Assembly (NCBI RefSeq): GCF_040717445.1
Contig: NZ_JBFEFL010000001.1
Span: forward strand, 1,746,001-1,810,000
DNA: 64,000 nt
Reading direction: 5' to 3'
DNA from: Qipengyuania sp. JC766
Lineage (GTDB): Bacteria > Pseudomonadota > Alphaproteobacteria > Sphingomonadales > Sphingomonadaceae
The notes beneath the pieces are model-generated. The model was not told where the DNA came from. It saw only the letters and a list, made by a program, of their open reading frames with translations, and made no database searches. Each line of letters opens with the position of its first letter. Position 1 is the first letter of the stretch. Positions 9,475 to 18,787 of the stretch are shown in pieces. Position numbers and translations under genes: made by a program.

Positions 9475-9629
9475 GTGCGCTTCCCGGGCGCCCGATCGTG
9501 AGTCTTGTGTGTCGGACGCGGAGGCGCACCTATCATGCTCGGGTGGCCCGCCGATAGCTTTGATTTGCAACGAGAGCCGGTTCCTGCGCTTTTTGCGCCC
9601 GACGGAAATGCGGCCTTGGGGAAAGCCGC

Positions 9630-10889
9630 TCAGTCCAGCCTGCCGACCTCGTCCAGGACAACCCGGATCGCCGCGTAGATCGCGTCGAGCTGGCCTTCCT
9701 CGATGCAATAGGGCGGCATGACATAAACCGTGTTGCCGAGCGGACGCAGCAGGACGCCGCGTTCCCGGAACATTGCCAGCATGCGCGGCGCGAGGTCGGA
9801 CAGGTATCCCTGTGCATCGCCCACGTCGAACGCCGCGATGGTGCCGAGCGTGCGGGCATTGCACTCGAGGGGGTGGTCCTGAAGCGCCCCGAGCCGGGCG
9901 GATTGCCCGGCCGACAGGCGGTCGATGCGCTCCATGACCGGCTCCTCCTCCCAGATCGCCAGGTTCGCCAGCGCGGCGGCGCAGGCGACCGGGTTGGCGG
10001 TGTAGCTGGACGAATGGAAGAACATGTCGCCCCGGTCTTCGCTGTAATGCGCCCGGTAGATCGGCTCGCTCGCCATGGTCACGGCCAGCGGGACGGCCCC
10101 GCCCGTGAGCCCTTTCGACAAGCAGAGGATATCGGGTTCGATTCCCGCCTGGTGACACGCCAGCAGCGTCCCGGTGCGCCCCCAGCCTGTCATCACCTCG
10201 TCCGCGATGAACAGCGTTCCATGCGCCGCACAGATCCTGCGCATCTCCGCCAGCGTCGCCGCGTCGTACACCAGCATGCCGCCCGCCCCGGCAATCAGCG
10301 GCTCCACGATGAAGGCCGCCGCCCCGCCCCGGCACGCCTGCTCCAGCGCATCGAGGGTCGCCTGCCCGCCGCCTGCATGCGGGAAGGGGATGGAGGCGAC
10401 ATCGAACAGCAGCGGCTCGTAGGCGCGATTGAAGGCGCCGCGCGCGCCGACCGACATCGTGCCGATCGTGTCTCCGTGATACCCGTTGTCCATCACCACG
10501 ATGCGGCTGCGCCTTTCGCCCCGGTGAAGCCAGTACCCAAGCGCCATCTTCAGGGCGACCTCGACACTCGTCGATCCGCTGTCCGAGAAGAACACCCGGG
10601 TCAGGCTGTCGGGCATGATCGCGCGCAGGCCTGCCGCGAGCCGTTCCGCCGGTTCGTGCGTCCACCCGGCGAAGATGATCTGGTCGAGCTTCGCGGCCTG
10701 CTCCGCGATGGCCGCCGCGATGCGGGGATGCGCGTGACCGTGCGTCGTCACCCACCAAGAGGAGATGCCGTCGAGGATCTCCTCCCCTGTTTCCAGCTGC
10801 AGCACGGCGCCTTGCGCCCGCGCGACCTGCGGGATCGGTTCGCGCAGGCCGTGCTGCGTGAATGGATGCCAGATGGGGGAGCCGGTCAC
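9630..10889 (-). CDS. bioA: Adenosylmethionine-8-amino-7-oxononanoate aminotransferase BioA
   Basis: 419 residues from a GTG whose first bases overlap the bioD stop (GTGA). Class III PLP aminotransferase converting 7-keto-8-aminopelargonate to 7,8-diaminopelargonate with SAM as amino donor, in biotin synthesis. Seen: N-terminal IWHPFTQ, the SSWWVTTHGH segment, GYHGDTIGTMSVG, the IADEVMTGWGRTG segment with the PLP-binding Asp, and the PLP lysine in LCLSKGLTGG. Longer upstream extension of the frame to 11306 is a shadow of bioD and has no BioA similarity, so the GTG at 10889 is chosen. Last gene of a bioF-bioD-bioA unit; bioB and bioC are not in this window. Confidence 0.95.
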   Translation of the reverse strand: MTGSPIWHPFTQHGLREPIPQVARAQGAVLQLETGEEILDGISSWWVTTHGHAHPRIAAAIAEQAAKLDQIIFAGWTHEPAERLAAGLRAIMPDSLTRVFFSDSGSTSVEVALKMALGYWLHRGERRSRIVVMDNGYHGDTIGTMSVGARGAFNRAYEPLLFDVASIPFPHAGGGQATLDALEQACRGGAAAFIVEPLIAGAGGMLVYDAATLAEMRRICAAHGTLFIADEVMTGWGRTGTLLACHQAGIEPDILCLSKGLTGGAVPLAVTMASEPIYRAHYSEDRGDMFFHSSSYTANPVACAAALANLAIWEEEPVMERIDRLSAGQSARLGALQDHPLECNARTLGTIAAFDVGDAQGYLSDLAPRMLAMFRERGVLLRPLGNTVYVMPPYCIEEGQLDAIYAAIRVVLDEVGRLD

Positions 10890-11506
10890 GTAAATTGCTC
10901 GAGGTCGAACGCATCCGCGAAAGCGCGGGACAGGGTGTCCGGAGTGAGCGGGTCGAGCAGGGGCAGCCTTCCCAGGTGCCGCACGCCCGCGATCTCGCAG
11001 ATGGTCGCCTCGCTGTCGGCTTCCCGCTCCCCGACGAACGCCACTCCGCAGATCGGGACGCCGCGGGTGCGCAGGGCTTCGACGGTCAGCAGGCTGTGGT
11101 TTATCGTGCCGAGCGCGGTCGACGCGACGACGATGACGGGTGCCTGCCACCGGGCGAACAGGTCGGCATAGAGCACGTTGCGCGTGACCGGTACCAGTGC
11201 CCCGCCCGCGCCCTCCACCACCAGCGGCCCGTCGACGCGCGGCCGGGCGAGCGTGCCCGGATCGATCGTCACGCCGTCTATTTCCGCCGCGCGGTGCGGG
11301 GAACACGGCGTGGTCAGGCGATAGGCTTCGGGCAGTATCCTGTCGGCCGGCACACCGAGCGATGCGACGCGCGAGCTATCGCTTTCGCCCTCCAGCCCCG
11401 CCTGGATCGGCTTCCAGTAATGCGCACCCAGTGCCCGGGCGAGACCCGCCGCGAAGACGGTCTTGCCGATATCGGTATCGGTTCCGGTTACGACGATCGG
11501 GTTCAC
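10886..11506 (-). CDS. bioD: Dethiobiotin synthetase BioD
   Basis: 206 residues from GTG. ATP-dependent carboxylation and ring closure of 7,8-diaminopelargonate to dethiobiotin. The N-terminal P-loop VTGTDTDIGKT is the family signature, followed by the YWKPIQAG segment and VVEGAGGALVPV, all diagnostic of BioD. The length is slightly short but complete. Both its start and stop overlap neighbours by GTGA, so translation of bioF, bioD and bioA is coupled. Confidence 0.95.
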   Translation of the reverse strand: MNPIVVTGTDTDIGKTVFAAGLARALGAHYWKPIQAGLEGESDSSRVASLGVPADRILPEAYRLTTPCSPHRAAEIDGVTIDPGTLARPRVDGPLVVEGAGGALVPVTRNVLYADLFARWQAPVIVVASTALGTINHSLLTVEALRTRGVPICGVAFVGEREADSEATICEIAGVRHLGRLPLLDPLTPDTLSRAFADAFDLEQFT

Positions 11507-12651
11507 ACTATCTCCTTCAAGGCATCGCCGAGCATGGCGATCGCCTCTTCGCTGGCGTTGAGCGTTATCGATATGCGCAGGCGCGCGCTGCCATCGGGAA
11601 CCGAGGGCGGACGAATGCCGCGAATGTCGAACCCACGCGATCGCAAGGCATCGGCGACGGCCATGGTCCGGCGGTCATCCCCGAGCACGATCGGCTGGAT
11701 GTGCGATCCGCTGGCGGCAAAGCCCGACGGCGCGATCTCTGTCGCGGTGGCTTCGATTAAAGTCCGCAGCCGGGTGCGCTGATCGTCCGCCGCCGCCACG
11801 AGCCGCAGCGCGGACCGCGCCACCTCCGCCATCAGGGGCGAAGGCGCAGTCGAGAAGATGAAATTGCGGCCCCTGTTGACCAGGAAATCGCGGTATGTTT
11901 CCGGCAGCAGGATCAATGCTCCTTCGCAGCCCAGCGCCTTCCCGCAGGTGGCCAGGACCAGAACGTCGTCGCGCCCGTGAAGGTCCGCCGCCAGCCCGCG
12001 CCCCTGCGGCCCGCACGCGCCGACCGCGTGCGCCTCGTCGATCACCATCATGGTGTCCTCGCCGTCGGCCAGCGCGGCAAAGTCGGCGACGGGCGCGATG
12101 TCGCCATCCATGCTGTAGAGCGTTTCGAACACGACCCAGACCGTTCCGCGTCCGCCCTCCCGTCGCCAGCGACGGATCGCGTCGCGGGCCGCGTCGACAT
12201 CGTTATGCGCGAAGGACCGGTGCGCGGCACGCGAAAGCCGCATTCCCTCGTGCGCACTGGCATGGATCAGGGCGTCGTGCAGGATCAGGTCGCCGGCCTG
12301 CGGCAGAGTGGAAAGCATCAGGCTGTTCGCTGAGAAGCCGGAGCCGACGAAGAGCGCGGCTTCCGAACCGAAGAAACGCGCCGCCTCCTCCTCCAGCACG
12401 GCATGCTCGGCCGTATGGCCGCGCAGCAGGCGCGATCCGCCGGAGCCGAGCGCGACCCCGCGCGTCAGGGCCGCGACCGCCGCCTGCCGGAGCGCGGCCG
12501 AGCCTGCCAGTGCGAGATAGTCGTTCGAGGCGAAGTCGATCCCTTCCGGCAGTGCGAGCGCTCGCCGGCGCCCGGCATCCTGCAAGCGGATCAGGTCCTG
12601 GTGATGGAAATTCGAATGCGACACGCGGCCGGGCCCTAGGGCAGCGAGCAT
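11503..12651 (-). CDS. bioF: 8-amino-7-oxononanoate synthase BioF
   Basis: 382 residues. PLP-dependent condensation of pimeloyl-ACP/CoA with alanine, the first committed ring-precursor step of biotin synthesis. Visible motifs: IDFASNDYLALAG, the SGGSRLLRGHTAEHAVLE segment, the MMVIDEAHAVGACGPQGRG segment with the cofactor-binding Asp/His, and the Schiff-base lysine in LATCGKALGCEGA. The first ATG (12651) is used. A GTG about 10 codons in (VSHSNFHHQ) is an alternative, and neither has a strong ribosome site. It starts 24 bp after the upstream halogenase-like gene ends, so read-through from the alpha-glucan operon is possible, though a separate promoter inside that gene cannot be excluded. Confidence 0.93.
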   Translation of the reverse strand: MLAALGPGRVSHSNFHHQDLIRLQDAGRRRALALPEGIDFASNDYLALAGSAALRQAAVAALTRGVALGSGGSRLLRGHTAEHAVLEEEAARFFGSEAALFVGSGFSANSLMLSTLPQAGDLILHDALIHASAHEGMRLSRAAHRSFAHNDVDAARDAIRRWRREGGRGTVWVVFETLYSMDGDIAPVADFAALADGEDTMMVIDEAHAVGACGPQGRGLAADLHGRDDVLVLATCGKALGCEGALILLPETYRDFLVNRGRNFIFSTAPSPLMAEVARSALRLVAAADDQRTRLRTLIEATATEIAPSGFAASGSHIQPIVLGDDRRTMAVADALRSRGFDIRGIRPPSVPDGSARLRISITLNASEEAIAMLGDALKEIV

Positions 12652-12675
12652 TCAGCGCAAGGGCCCGTTTGGCGA

Positions 12676-14196
12676 TCAGGCCGGCTCGGTGCCTTTCTGC
12701 GCTGCCGGGTACGCCAGCCCCGCAAAGTTGCTTAGGCACGCGTCCAGCATCCGCGTGACGGCGGGCAGGTCCCCGTCCCTCATACCCGCCGGCAGCGGCT
12801 GCGTCTTTCCCGGCTCGGGAAAGGTACCGTAACCGGCAAACAGGGCATGCCAGCTCATCGGCGGATAGGGCGGCAGGGAATACGTCCGGTCGATGGCTTC
12901 CGCGATGTCGCCATGCGTAAACCAGGCCGTCATCATCGCCTTCAGGGCGAGGGAGAGATCATCGTTCGCCGCGTTGTCGCGCCAGTATGGCGTGTCCGTT
13001 CGCCGGTTCATCCGGTAATGCGCGACGATGTAGTCGCGAATACCCTCGTAACGCGCGGCCGCCCGGCCGTTGAACGCATCGCGCTCCGCGTCCGAAGATC
13101 CGGCCTTTTCGTACGCCTGCGCGAATTCAAGCACGATTGCGATGACGATGTGCAGCGCCGTCGCCTCCAGCGGTTCGATGAAGCCTTGCGAAAGCCCGAC
13201 GGCGAGGCAGTTGCGATGCCAGGTTTCCGAGACGCGGCCCACCTTCATGCGCAGGAAACGCGCCTCCTGCGGGTTCCCTTTCATCCCGATCGCGGCGCGA
13301 AGCTCGGCTTCCGCCTCCTCGTCCGAAATGTAGCGCGAGGAATAGACGTAGCCATTGCCGATCCGGCTCGTAAGCGGGATCTGCCAGCGCCAGCCCGCGC
13401 GCATGGCGATGCTTTCGGTCTGCGGCAGGAACGGCCCGGAATGCGGGGTCGGCATCACCACCGCGCGGTCGTTGAACAGGTTCGACGCGAAGGACAGGAA
13501 CGGGACGCCGAGCGCTTCCTGCACGATCATGCCGCGAAAGCCGGAGCAGTCCACGAACAGGTCGCCCTCAATCCGCTCCCCAGTGTCGCAAAGCAGCGCG
13601 GCGACTGCGCCGTCACTGGCAAGCTCGACGCGCTCGACGCCGGCCGGAAGGTGCCGCACGCCCGCGGCCACGGCCCGATCGCGCAGGAACTCGCCCAGCC
13701 GGTAGGCATCGAAATGGTAGCCGTAGGCGGGCGGGAACGGGAAATTCGCGCTCGGGTGCGGGGTGCGCGCCTCCCGCGCGATCCGGGCCGCGAGGAACCA
13801 GTCGTCGGGGAGCGCCGGCACGTCGATGCCGCGCCGGGCCAGCGCGCAATTGCGAGAGAAGGCCGGTTCGGTGTGCAGGTCCACGGGGCTGGGGAAAGGG
13901 TGGAAATAGCTCTCGTATCCCGGCCGTTCGCTCCAGCCGGTGAACCTTATGCCCAGCTTGTAGGTCGCGTTGCAGGCGGGCATCCACTCGCTTTCGGAGA
14001 TGCCCAGGTGATCGAACATCGCCTTCAACTGCGGGGTCGATCCCTCGCCCACGCCGATGATGCCGATCTGCGGGCTCTCCACGACAGTCACATGGCCGCC
14101 CTGCCCGGCCCAGCGATGGTGCAGCAGGCTGGCCGCGATCCAGCCGGCGCTGCCTCCGCCCAGCACCACGACGCGAGGGGGGCGGCCCATCTCCAT
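12676..14196 (-). CDS. Flavin-dependent tryptophan halogenase-like protein (second of two)
   Basis: 506 residues. FAD-binding N-terminus VVVLGGGSAGWIAAS, the conserved active-site lysine segment ATYKLGIRFTGW, the flavin-halogenase signature WRWQIP, and GLSQGFIEPLEATALH. These are the diagnostic motifs of flavin-dependent halogenases. Many such proteins sit beside TonB receptors and glycosidases in sphingomonads and xanthomonads, where halogenation has not been shown and the substrate is unknown. The start at 14196 forms a TGATG overlap with the esterase stop. A longer frame to 14499 is only antisense overlap. Last gene of the alpha-glucan operon. Partner flavin reductase need not be local, although one lies at 32046. 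Confidence 0.85.
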   Translation of the reverse strand: MEMGRPPRVVVLGGGSAGWIAASLLHHRWAGQGGHVTVVESPQIGIIGVGEGSTPQLKAMFDHLGISESEWMPACNATYKLGIRFTGWSERPGYESYFHPFPSPVDLHTEPAFSRNCALARRGIDVPALPDDWFLAARIAREARTPHPSANFPFPPAYGYHFDAYRLGEFLRDRAVAAGVRHLPAGVERVELASDGAVAALLCDTGERIEGDLFVDCSGFRGMIVQEALGVPFLSFASNLFNDRAVVMPTPHSGPFLPQTESIAMRAGWRWQIPLTSRIGNGYVYSSRYISDEEAEAELRAAIGMKGNPQEARFLRMKVGRVSETWHRNCLAVGLSQGFIEPLEATALHIVIAIVLEFAQAYEKAGSSDAERDAFNGRAAARYEGIRDYIVAHYRMNRRTDTPYWRDNAANDDLSLALKAMMTAWFTHGDIAEAIDRTYSLPPYPPMSWHALFAGYGTFPEPGKTQPLPAGMRDGDLPAVTRMLDACLSNFAGLAYPAAQKGTEPA

Positions 14197-15113
14197 CAGT
14201 CGGCGAGCAGCCAATCGAAGATTTCCGGCAGGCGCGCGGCCCAGGCGTTTTCCTCGTGCTCCGCGCCCTCGTACACCTCCGAGCGGAAATCGCGCCCCTC
14301 TGTCCATCCGGCGGCCACGAAGCTGCGATCGACGGCCCGCTGGTACGGCGCGTAATAGCGGTCGAGCGTGGCGGTGCCGTGGTCCATCCAGATGCGGCGC
14401 CCGTCCGGCGGGCCGAGACGATCGCCGAGCCAGTCCCGCCAGATCCCGAGGACCTGCGCCCGGTCCGCTTCGGCCTCGTCCGGGAGGGCAACGGGCCAAT
14501 GGGAACTGATGCAGGCCGCGCGCCCGAAGATGTCGGGCCGCTCCACGATGGCGTAGCAGCTCATGATCCCGCCCATGCTCGACCCCGCGATGGCGGTGTC
14601 TCCGGGGCCGGGCCGGGTGCGGTATTCGCGGTCGATCAGCGGTTTCAGCTCGTCCGCGATCCAGGCGAGATAGCGCGCGGAGACGACCGGGCCGCCATTG
14701 CTGTTGTCCGCGATGCTGGCGGCGATGCCACCCGTCGCACGAATGGCGGCGAATTGCGGGAGGTACTGGCGGTAGCGGTCCGGTCCCGGCGCCCAGATCC
14801 CGACGATGATGTGCGGTTCGACCCGGCCGGTTTCCATGGCGGCCAGCATCGCTCTGTCCGCCGCCCAGACCTTGCCGAAATTCGACTTCGCCGGATCGAA
14901 CAGATTGTGCCCGTCGTGCATGTAGAGCACCGGATAGCGGCGCTGTCCCGCGTCGTAGTCGGGCGGCAGCCAGATCGTCAGCCGCTGGTCGGGCAGGCCC
15001 TCTGCCGCGATCCGCTCCACCTCCACGAACCGCCCCGCCGCTACCGGCCCGACGGCCGACGGCGTGGCGCAGGCGGCGAGCAGCAGCGCGAGGAGGGGCA
15101 GCAGCCAGCGCAT
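14196..15113 (-). CDS. Lipoprotein alpha/beta-hydrolase (esterase D/enterochelin-esterase-like)
   Basis: 305 residues with a lipoprotein signal (LLALLLAAC, lipidated Cys15). The mature part has the alpha/beta-hydrolase layout of the putative-esterase family: VLYMHDGHNLFD near the oxyanion region, nucleophile elbow AIAGSSMGG, and a C-terminal His candidate in EGAEHEENAWAARL. Expected in the periplasm or on the outer membrane, possibly removing acyl groups from imported glucans. It lies between the GH97 gene and the terminal halogenase-like gene, 27 bp after GH97. Substrate is inference. Confidence 0.8.
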   Translation of the reverse strand: MRWLLPLLALLLAACATPSAVGPVAAGRFVEVERIAAEGLPDQRLTIWLPPDYDAGQRRYPVLYMHDGHNLFDPAKSNFGKVWAADRAMLAAMETGRVEPHIIVGIWAPGPDRYRQYLPQFAAIRATGGIAASIADNSNGGPVVSARYLAWIADELKPLIDREYRTRPGPGDTAIAGSSMGGIMSCYAIVERPDIFGRAACISSHWPVALPDEAEADRAQVLGIWRDWLGDRLGPPDGRRIWMDHGTATLDRYYAPYQRAVDRSFVAAGWTEGRDFRSEVYEGAEHEENAWAARLPEIFDWLLAD

Positions 15114-15140
15114 CGCCGCGATGTCCCTACCCGGCCCGGA

Positions 15141-17174
15141 TCACCGGCGCTTCAGCTGCATCGCCATGCCGCCGCCGGGGGCCAGCCGGACGGTGTAGCG
15201 ATCGCCCTTGGCGACGCTCAGCGTCTCGTAGGCGATGTCGTGCCGTTTGTCCGTAAGGTAGGTCGCCTCCGGCCCGTCCTTGTAGATCGTCGCTGCATAG
15301 GTCTGCCCGTCCTCAAGGAAGTCGAAATCGAGCGTCACGGTCCGTTCGGTCGCGTCGTTCACGCCGCCCACGTACCAGTCCTCGCTGTTGCGGTCCTTGC
15401 GCGCGAAGATGGCATAATCGCCCACCGCGCCCGCGATCAGGTGGCTTTCGGCCCAGTCCGCGGGCACCTGCCGGATGAAGTCGAGCTCGCGCGGATGTTC
15501 GGCGAGACTTTCCTTGAAATCGGCCGCCATCTGGATCGGCGAGTAGATCGCGAGATACAGGCCGAGCTGCTTGGCCTTGGTCGAGGCGATCGGCACGCCT
15601 TCCGCCCCCACAAGCCCCAGCACGCCCGGCGTGTAGTCCATCGGACCCGACAGCATGCGCGTGTAGACCAGCGTGGGATCGTGTTCCGGACCGTTGGCGA
15701 AGCGGCCCCACGCGTTGTACTCCTGCCCCCGGGCGCCCTCGCGCGCGACCCAGTTGGGATAAGTGCGCCTGAGGCCCGTATCCTTCACCGGCTCGTGCGG
15801 ATTGATGGCGATCTGGCGCTCGGCCGCTGCCTGCACGACCTTCAGGTGGTGCTGCACCTGCCGCTGGCCGTCGTGCCACTCGTACACCTCGCCCTCACAC
15901 GGATCGGCGATGTCGGCATTGCAGGAAATGATCCCGCCCGCATCGGCGACGTAACCGGTCTTGATCACGTCCACGCCCAGCCGCTGGTACAGGTCGAGCG
16001 CGTCTTCCAGTTGCGCTTCGTAGACCTGGATATTGCCGCCCGTCTCGTGGTGGCCGATGATCCGCACGCCCTTGCCGCGCGCATATTCGGCGACTTCCTC
16101 CAGGTCGAAATCGGGATAGCTGCGGGTGTAGCTGTAATCGCGTCCGTTGCCGAACCAGTTGCCGTCCCAGCCGTAGTTCCAGCCTTCGATCAGCACGCCG
16201 CGAAACCCGTTCTCGGCGGCGAAATCGACATATTCCTTTGCCCTCTCGGTCGTCGCGCCGTGCTTCGGACCCTGCGCCCAGCTCCAGTCGCCGCGGATCA
16301 TGCCCCACCAGATGCCGATATACTTGGCCGGCTCGAAATAGCTGACATCGCCCAGCTTGTTGGGTTCGTTGAGGTTCAGTTCCAGGTTGCTTTCCACCAG
16401 TCCGTCCGGCCCGTCGGCGATGCGGATGGTGCGCCAGGGCGTCTCGAACGCGCCTTCGCGAACGACCTTGGCGCCGCGGCTGGATGGGGCCAGCATCGCG
16501 CGGAAGCGGCGGCCGTCCATCCGCCGCAGCCACATGCCCGAATAATCGACCAGCGCGGCTTCGTGGAAGGACAGGTGCGTCCCGTTATCCAGCCGGACGG
16601 TCATGGGCGTATGGGCAATGGAAACACCGGTGATCGGCGTCTCGTTGTAGAGGTATTCGTACCGGTTCCAGTCCCCGCCCGGGATCCACCAGGCGGTGCC
16701 ATCGCCCGCGATCGCAAACTCGGTCAGCTCCTCCGCGATATTGGCGACCGGCATGTCCGCGCTTTCCGCGAATTCGTAACGGAAGCCGATTCCGTCGTCG
16801 AAGACCCGCATGCGCACAGTCAGCGCCCGCTTGCTGGTATCGCGCGTCTCGCGGAAAGTGACGGCCAGCTCGTTGTGACGGTCCCTGACGAAGCGGCGCT
16901 CGCCCCAGGGCTGCTCCCACGTGTCGTCATGGGTGGCGGTGACCGCGTTCTCGATCACGAAATTGCGCCGCATGGTCTCGGCATCGGTGAAGGTGAAGCC
17001 GAGATCGCTTTCGGCAATCACTTCCGCCCCGTCGCGCATCACGCGGTAATAGGGCACGCCGTCATTATCGACATCGAGCGTCGCGACGATGCGCCCGTCG
17101 GGCGAGGTGACGTCCTCCGCCAGCGCCGGCGTGGCGACCGTCGCCAGCAGGGCCGCGACGAGGCCACGGATCAT
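15141..17174 (-). CDS. GH97 family alpha-glucosidase (SusB-like), secreted
   Basis: 677 residues with an N-terminal signal peptide (MIRGLVAALLATVATPALA). GH97 architecture: N-terminal beta-sandwich (WWIPGGDWNRYEYLYNETPI, GMWLRR), catalytic barrel (IGIWWGMIRGDWSW, LIEGWNYGWDGNW, IIGHHETGG), acidic catalytic-region segments AINPHEPVKDTGLRRTYPNW and REGARGQEYNAW, and a C-terminal beta domain. The acidic segments fit the inverting alpha-glucosidase subgroup better than the alpha-galactosidase one. The ATG at 17174 overlaps the preceding gene's stop (ATGA); the frame open to 17822 upstream is a shadow. Role: release of glucose from maltooligosaccharides in the periplasm. Confidence 0.9.
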   Translation of the reverse strand: MIRGLVAALLATVATPALAEDVTSPDGRIVATLDVDNDGVPYYRVMRDGAEVIAESDLGFTFTDAETMRRNFVIENAVTATHDDTWEQPWGERRFVRDRHNELAVTFRETRDTSKRALTVRMRVFDDGIGFRYEFAESADMPVANIAEELTEFAIAGDGTAWWIPGGDWNRYEYLYNETPITGVSIAHTPMTVRLDNGTHLSFHEAALVDYSGMWLRRMDGRRFRAMLAPSSRGAKVVREGAFETPWRTIRIADGPDGLVESNLELNLNEPNKLGDVSYFEPAKYIGIWWGMIRGDWSWAQGPKHGATTERAKEYVDFAAENGFRGVLIEGWNYGWDGNWFGNGRDYSYTRSYPDFDLEEVAEYARGKGVRIIGHHETGGNIQVYEAQLEDALDLYQRLGVDVIKTGYVADAGGIISCNADIADPCEGEVYEWHDGQRQVQHHLKVVQAAAERQIAINPHEPVKDTGLRRTYPNWVAREGARGQEYNAWGRFANGPEHDPTLVYTRMLSGPMDYTPGVLGLVGAEGVPIASTKAKQLGLYLAIYSPIQMAADFKESLAEHPRELDFIRQVPADWAESHLIAGAVGDYAIFARKDRNSEDWYVGGVNDATERTVTLDFDFLEDGQTYAATIYKDGPEATYLTDKRHDIAYETLSVAKGDRYTVRLAPGGGMAMQLKRR

Positions 17175-18787
17175 CGCTGGACGAGCAGCGCTGCGTAGGG
17201 TCCCAGACGCTGCGGGCTGGCATCGTTCACGGCGCATAGAAGTGTTCCCTCGTAATGGGTGCCGGGTTCGTGGGGCGAACCGGACAGGTTGAAGATCGCG
17301 CTGATGCGCTCGCCATCCGCTTCGCGCGTCAGGCGCAGGATGGCATTGTCGGCACGGCATTCGACCACGCGGCCGACCCGCAGGGCCGGATGCGCGTCGC
17401 GCAGCGCCAGCATGGCGCGGGTGTGGGCCAGCAGGGAGGCGGGGTCCGCGTCCTGCAAATCGACGGACCGCGCCAGGTTTTCCGCGCCCAGCGGCAGCCA
17501 GGGCGCGCCGGTCCCGAAACCGCCGGTTTCGTCGGCCAGCCAGGGCATCGGGGTCCGCGCGCCGTCGCGCGACAGGGTCAGCGGCCAGTTGGCGATCGCT
17601 TCGGGATCGTGCAGCTGGTCGAACGGGATATCGACCTGGGTCAGGCCCAGCTCCTCCCCCTGGTAGAGGATGATGTTTCCGCGCAGGCACGCCAGCAGCG
17701 CCATCTTCATCCGGGCAAAGGCCTCGCGATGCTCCGGTTCGCACCAGCGCGACAGGGCGCGCGGCGCATCGTGGTTCTCGAACGCCCAGCTCGGCCAGCC
17801 GATACCGGGCTCGTCCGGCCATTCCGCCAGCGCCGCGCAGACGAGGCCGGGGGTCAGCTTCTCGGCATAGAGGAAGTTGAAACCGTAGGCCGAGTTCAGC
17901 CGGGTCTCGCCTTGCGTAAAGGCCTTCATCTCGGTCTCGGCCTCGTCCCCGCCCACTTCGGCCACGGTGAACACCGCGTCATATCCATCGGTGACTTCGC
18001 GGATCCGTTCGATGAACAGCGGGATGTCCGGATGCGACTGGTTGTGGACCCGGCGCTGGAAATCGAAGGGGCGCGTGCGCGGCCGGTCGGTGGCGGGCGC
18101 CGGCGGATTGTCGCGCAGTTCCGGGTCGTGCATCGCGAAATTGAGCGCATCGATCCGGAAGCCATCGACCCCGCGATCCAGCCAGAACCGCGCCACGTCC
18201 AGCAGCGCGTCCTGCACGGCGCGGTTGTGGACGTTGAGCTGCGGCTGGCTGCTCAGGAAGTTGTGCAGGTAATACTGCCGGCGCCGCGCGTCCCAGGTCC
18301 AGGCCGGGCCGCCGAAGACCGATTGCCAGTTGCTCGGCGGCGAACCGTCCGGCCGGGGGTCCGCCCAGACGTACCAGTCCGCCTTGGGGTTCTCCCGGCT
18401 GGACCGGCTTTCGCGGAACCAGTCGTGCTCGTCCGAGGTGTGCGAATACACCTGGTCGATCAGGACGCGCAGGCCCAGCGCATGGGCGCGTTCCACCAGT
18501 GCGTCGAAATCCTCCAGCGTGCCGAAGATCGGATCGACATTGCAGTAATCGGCCACGTCGTAGCCGAAATCGCGCATCGGGCTGGTGAAGAAGGGCGAGA
18601 TCCAGATCGCCGCCACGCCGAGCGAGGCCACGTGGTCCAGCCGGCTGGTGATGCCCGGAAGGTCCCCGATGCCGTCCCCGTTCGCATCCATGAAACTGCG
18701 CGGATAGATCTGGTATATCGACGCGCCCTTCCACCAGGGAAGTGCGGGATCGGCCTTCGCCGCAGGATCGGTTGCAACGCTCGCCAT
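17171..18787 (-). CDS. GH13 alpha-glucosidase (oligo-1,6-glucosidase/maltase type)
   Basis: 538 residues, no signal peptide, probably cytoplasmic. Starts WWKGASIYQIYPRSFMDANG, the classic GH13 alpha-glucosidase N-terminus. GH13 conserved regions are present: VLIDQVYSHTSDEHDWF, GFRIDALNF (nucleophile Asp), FTVAEVGGD (acid/base Glu) and FENHDAPR (transition-state Asp/His). ATG at 18787 gives a TGATG overlap with the amylase stop and is preferred to the ATG at 18808. Hydrolyses maltose and short maltooligosaccharides to glucose after uptake. Fourth gene of the operon. Confidence 0.93.
   Translation of the reverse strand: MASVATDPAAKADPALPWWKGASIYQIYPRSFMDANGDGIGDLPGITSRLDHVASLGVAAIWISPFFTSPMRDFGYDVADYCNVDPIFGTLEDFDALVERAHALGLRVLIDQVYSHTSDEHDWFRESRSSRENPKADWYVWADPRPDGSPPSNWQSVFGGPAWTWDARRRQYYLHNFLSSQPQLNVHNRAVQDALLDVARFWLDRGVDGFRIDALNFAMHDPELRDNPPAPATDRPRTRPFDFQRRVHNQSHPDIPLFIERIREVTDGYDAVFTVAEVGGDEAETEMKAFTQGETRLNSAYGFNFLYAEKLTPGLVCAALAEWPDEPGIGWPSWAFENHDAPRALSRWCEPEHREAFARMKMALLACLRGNIILYQGEELGLTQVDIPFDQLHDPEAIANWPLTLSRDGARTPMPWLADETGGFGTGAPWLPLGAENLARSVDLQDADPASLLAHTRAMLALRDAHPALRVGRVVECRADNAILRLTREADGERISAIFNLSGSPHEPGTHYEGTLLCAVNDASPQRLGPYAALLVQR

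Noticed and set aside
14256-17198. 980-codon plus-strand frame
   Set aside because: Antisense shadow of the esterase and GH97 genes in a GC-rich region; no domain seen.
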